Assembly: GCA_002718095.1 (NCBI GenBank) | Contig: PBDP01000002.1 | Coordinates: 10,601 to 17,385, forward strand | Direction of reading: 5' to 3' | Length of the DNA stretch: 6,785 nucleotides | Source: Chloroflexota bacterium | GTDB lineage: Bacteria; Chloroflexota; Dehalococcoidia; Lucifugimonadales; UBA826 | Shown here: in pieces, positions 6,043-6,785 of the stretch | Layout of the letters: each line of letters begins with the position of its first letter | Numbering within the stretch: the stretch's first letter is position 1 | Program-made: the position numbers and the translations under genes | The notes under the pieces: generated by a model | The model's database searches: none | The model's input: the letters and a program-made list of their open reading frames with translations, nothing else | What the model was told of the DNA's origin: nothing

Positions 6043-6064
6043 ATGTTTTATGATCATAAAACAT
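6043..6064. repeat. 22-bp perfect palindrome spanning the purT stop codon
   Basis: ATGTTTTATGA (6043-6053) is followed immediately by its exact reverse complement TCATAAAACAT (6054-6064). It covers the last three purT codons and the TGA stop and reaches into the 40-bp gap before the SDR gene. As RNA it would form an A/U-rich hairpin, but no U-tract follows on the purT strand, so it is a poor intrinsic terminator. As DNA it has the symmetry of a dimeric repressor site near the SDR start. Function is not established. Confidence 0.5.
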
Positions 6065-6785
6065 ATTCAATTGCATTTGAAATATTTATTGCTTTGTTCT
6101 TAGCTTGCTCAATAGTATCACCTAGTGCTAGAGCAACACCCATTCTTCTTTCTGATTTTACAGATGGCTTACCGAAAAGACGTATCTGAGTATCATCCTG
6201 TAACAATCCTGATTCATTTAATCTAAATCGCACATTATCTGAATCTCCTTCAATTAAAATAACTGAAGACGCAGCAGGAGAATTAAACCTTATATTTGAA
6301 ATAGGCAACCCTAAAATAGCCCTTACGTGGAGAGCAAATTCACTTAAATCTTGGCTAATCAAAGTAACCATACCTGTATCATGAGGTCTCGGACTTAGTT
6401 CGCTAAAATAAATTTGTTTATCTTTTATAAAAAATTCCACTCCAAATAATCCGTACCCTCCAAGTTCAGAGGTTATATTTTCAGCAATTATTTCAGCCTG
6501 TTTTAAAATTTTAGGATCCATTGGATGAGGCTGCCATGATTCTCGATAATCTCCATTTTCTTGACGATGTCCAATTGGCAAACAAAAAGAACATCCAAAT
6601 TTATGTTGAATTGTTAGCAATGTAATTTCGTAATCAAAATCAATGAAACTTTCAACAATTACTTTTTTTGATTCTCCCCTTGATCCGGAAATAGCATATT
6701 CCCAAGCATATTCAATTTGTGATTTATCCTTAATTATCGATTGGCCTCTACCAGAACTTGACATAACAGGCTTAATTACACAAGG
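6054..6785 (-). CDS. purT: Formate-dependent phosphoribosylglycinamide formyltransferase, PurT (5' end cut by window edge)
   Basis: PurT, an ATP-grasp enzyme, makes formyl-GAR from GAR, formate and ATP, replacing the folate-dependent PurN step in purine synthesis. The open frame reaches the right edge, so the ATG at 6764 is internal (Met of KPVMSSSG). The visible 243 residues correspond to about residue 149 to the end of the 392-residue E. coli enzyme, so about 150 N-terminal residues are missing. Numbering from the edge: Lys5 in VIKPV and the ATP loop SSSGRGQ (9-15); VIVESFIDFDYEITLLT (42-58); the formate/GAR-side GHRQENGDYRESWQP (72-86); GGYGLFGVEFF (109-119) and SELSPRPHDTGMVT (128-141) with metal-binding glutamates Glu117 and Glu129; and QIRLFGKP (200-207) near the C-terminus. 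All key residues of this part are present. It lies upstream of the SDR gene on the same strand with a 40-bp gap. Confidence 0.97.
   Translation of the reverse strand, partial: PCVIKPVMSSSGRGQSIIKDKSQIEYAWEYAISGSRGESKKVIVESFIDFDYEITLLTIQHKFGCSFCLPIGHRQENGDYRESWQPHPMDPKILKQAEIIAENITSELGGYGLFGVEFFIKDKQIYFSELSPRPHDTGMVTLISQDLSEFALHVRAILGLPISNIRFNSPAASSVILIEGDSDNVRFRLNESGLLQDDTQIRLFGKPSVKSERRMGVALALGDTIEQAKNKAINISNAIEYVL

Noticed and set aside
6764-6764. ATG at 6764 as the true purT start.
   Set aside because: The frame stays open to the window edge, and the seven preceding codons give PCVIKPV, which matches PurT just before SSSG; the gene is truncated by the window, not by mutation.

Overview
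This is an AT-rich bacterial chromosomal window with tightly packed housekeeping genes, short intergenic gaps and the standard genetic code. Eight protein genes are supported, two of them cut by the window edges. I see no rRNA, tRNA, CRISPR array, insertion sequence, phage gene or toxin-antitoxin pair. The likely source is a streamlined, free-living, low-GC bacterium. The small protein beside fhs and the SDR subfamily remind me of Chloroflexota (Dehalococcoidia / SAR202-like marine lineages). That is recall of families, not a database result, and should be held loosely.

Layout, left to right. (1) Positions 1-1016, minus strand: tsaE then tsaB (tsaB cut at the left edge), two partners of the bacterial tRNA t6A37 modification machinery. 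(2) 1036-1686, plus strand: an alpha/beta-hydrolase of the phospholipase/carboxylesterase family, divergent from tsaE across only 19 bp and convergent with the next gene across 2 bp. (3) 1689-4012, minus strand: fhs (formate-tetrahydrofolate ligase) followed by a small conserved protein of unknown function, 17 bp apart and probably cotranscribed. (4) 4013-4139: the only sizeable non-coding gap (127 bp), a divergent regulatory region between fhs and aroC. (5) 4140-5225, plus strand: aroC (chorismate synthase), starting at TTG. (6) 5222-6785, minus strand: purT (cut at the right edge) then an SDR-family protein starting at GTG. The SDR and aroC stop codons share one CTAG.

Functionally, fhs and purT both use formate and ATP: one makes 10-formyl-THF, the other formylates GAR in purine synthesis without folate. 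Formate-based one-carbon metabolism is therefore the common theme of the right two thirds. aroC completes the shikimate pathway, whose chorismate also feeds folate synthesis through p-aminobenzoate. tsaE/tsaB belong to translation fidelity.

The points most worth a second look are: a nested inverted repeat that would fold the fhs ribosome-binding site and start codon into a hairpin, with a competing terminator-like fold; an exact tandem duplication of a 17-bp unit carrying TATAAT in the fhs/aroC gap; a 22-bp perfect palindrome over the purT stop codon; and an SDR protein in which all four catalytic tetrad positions are substituted.
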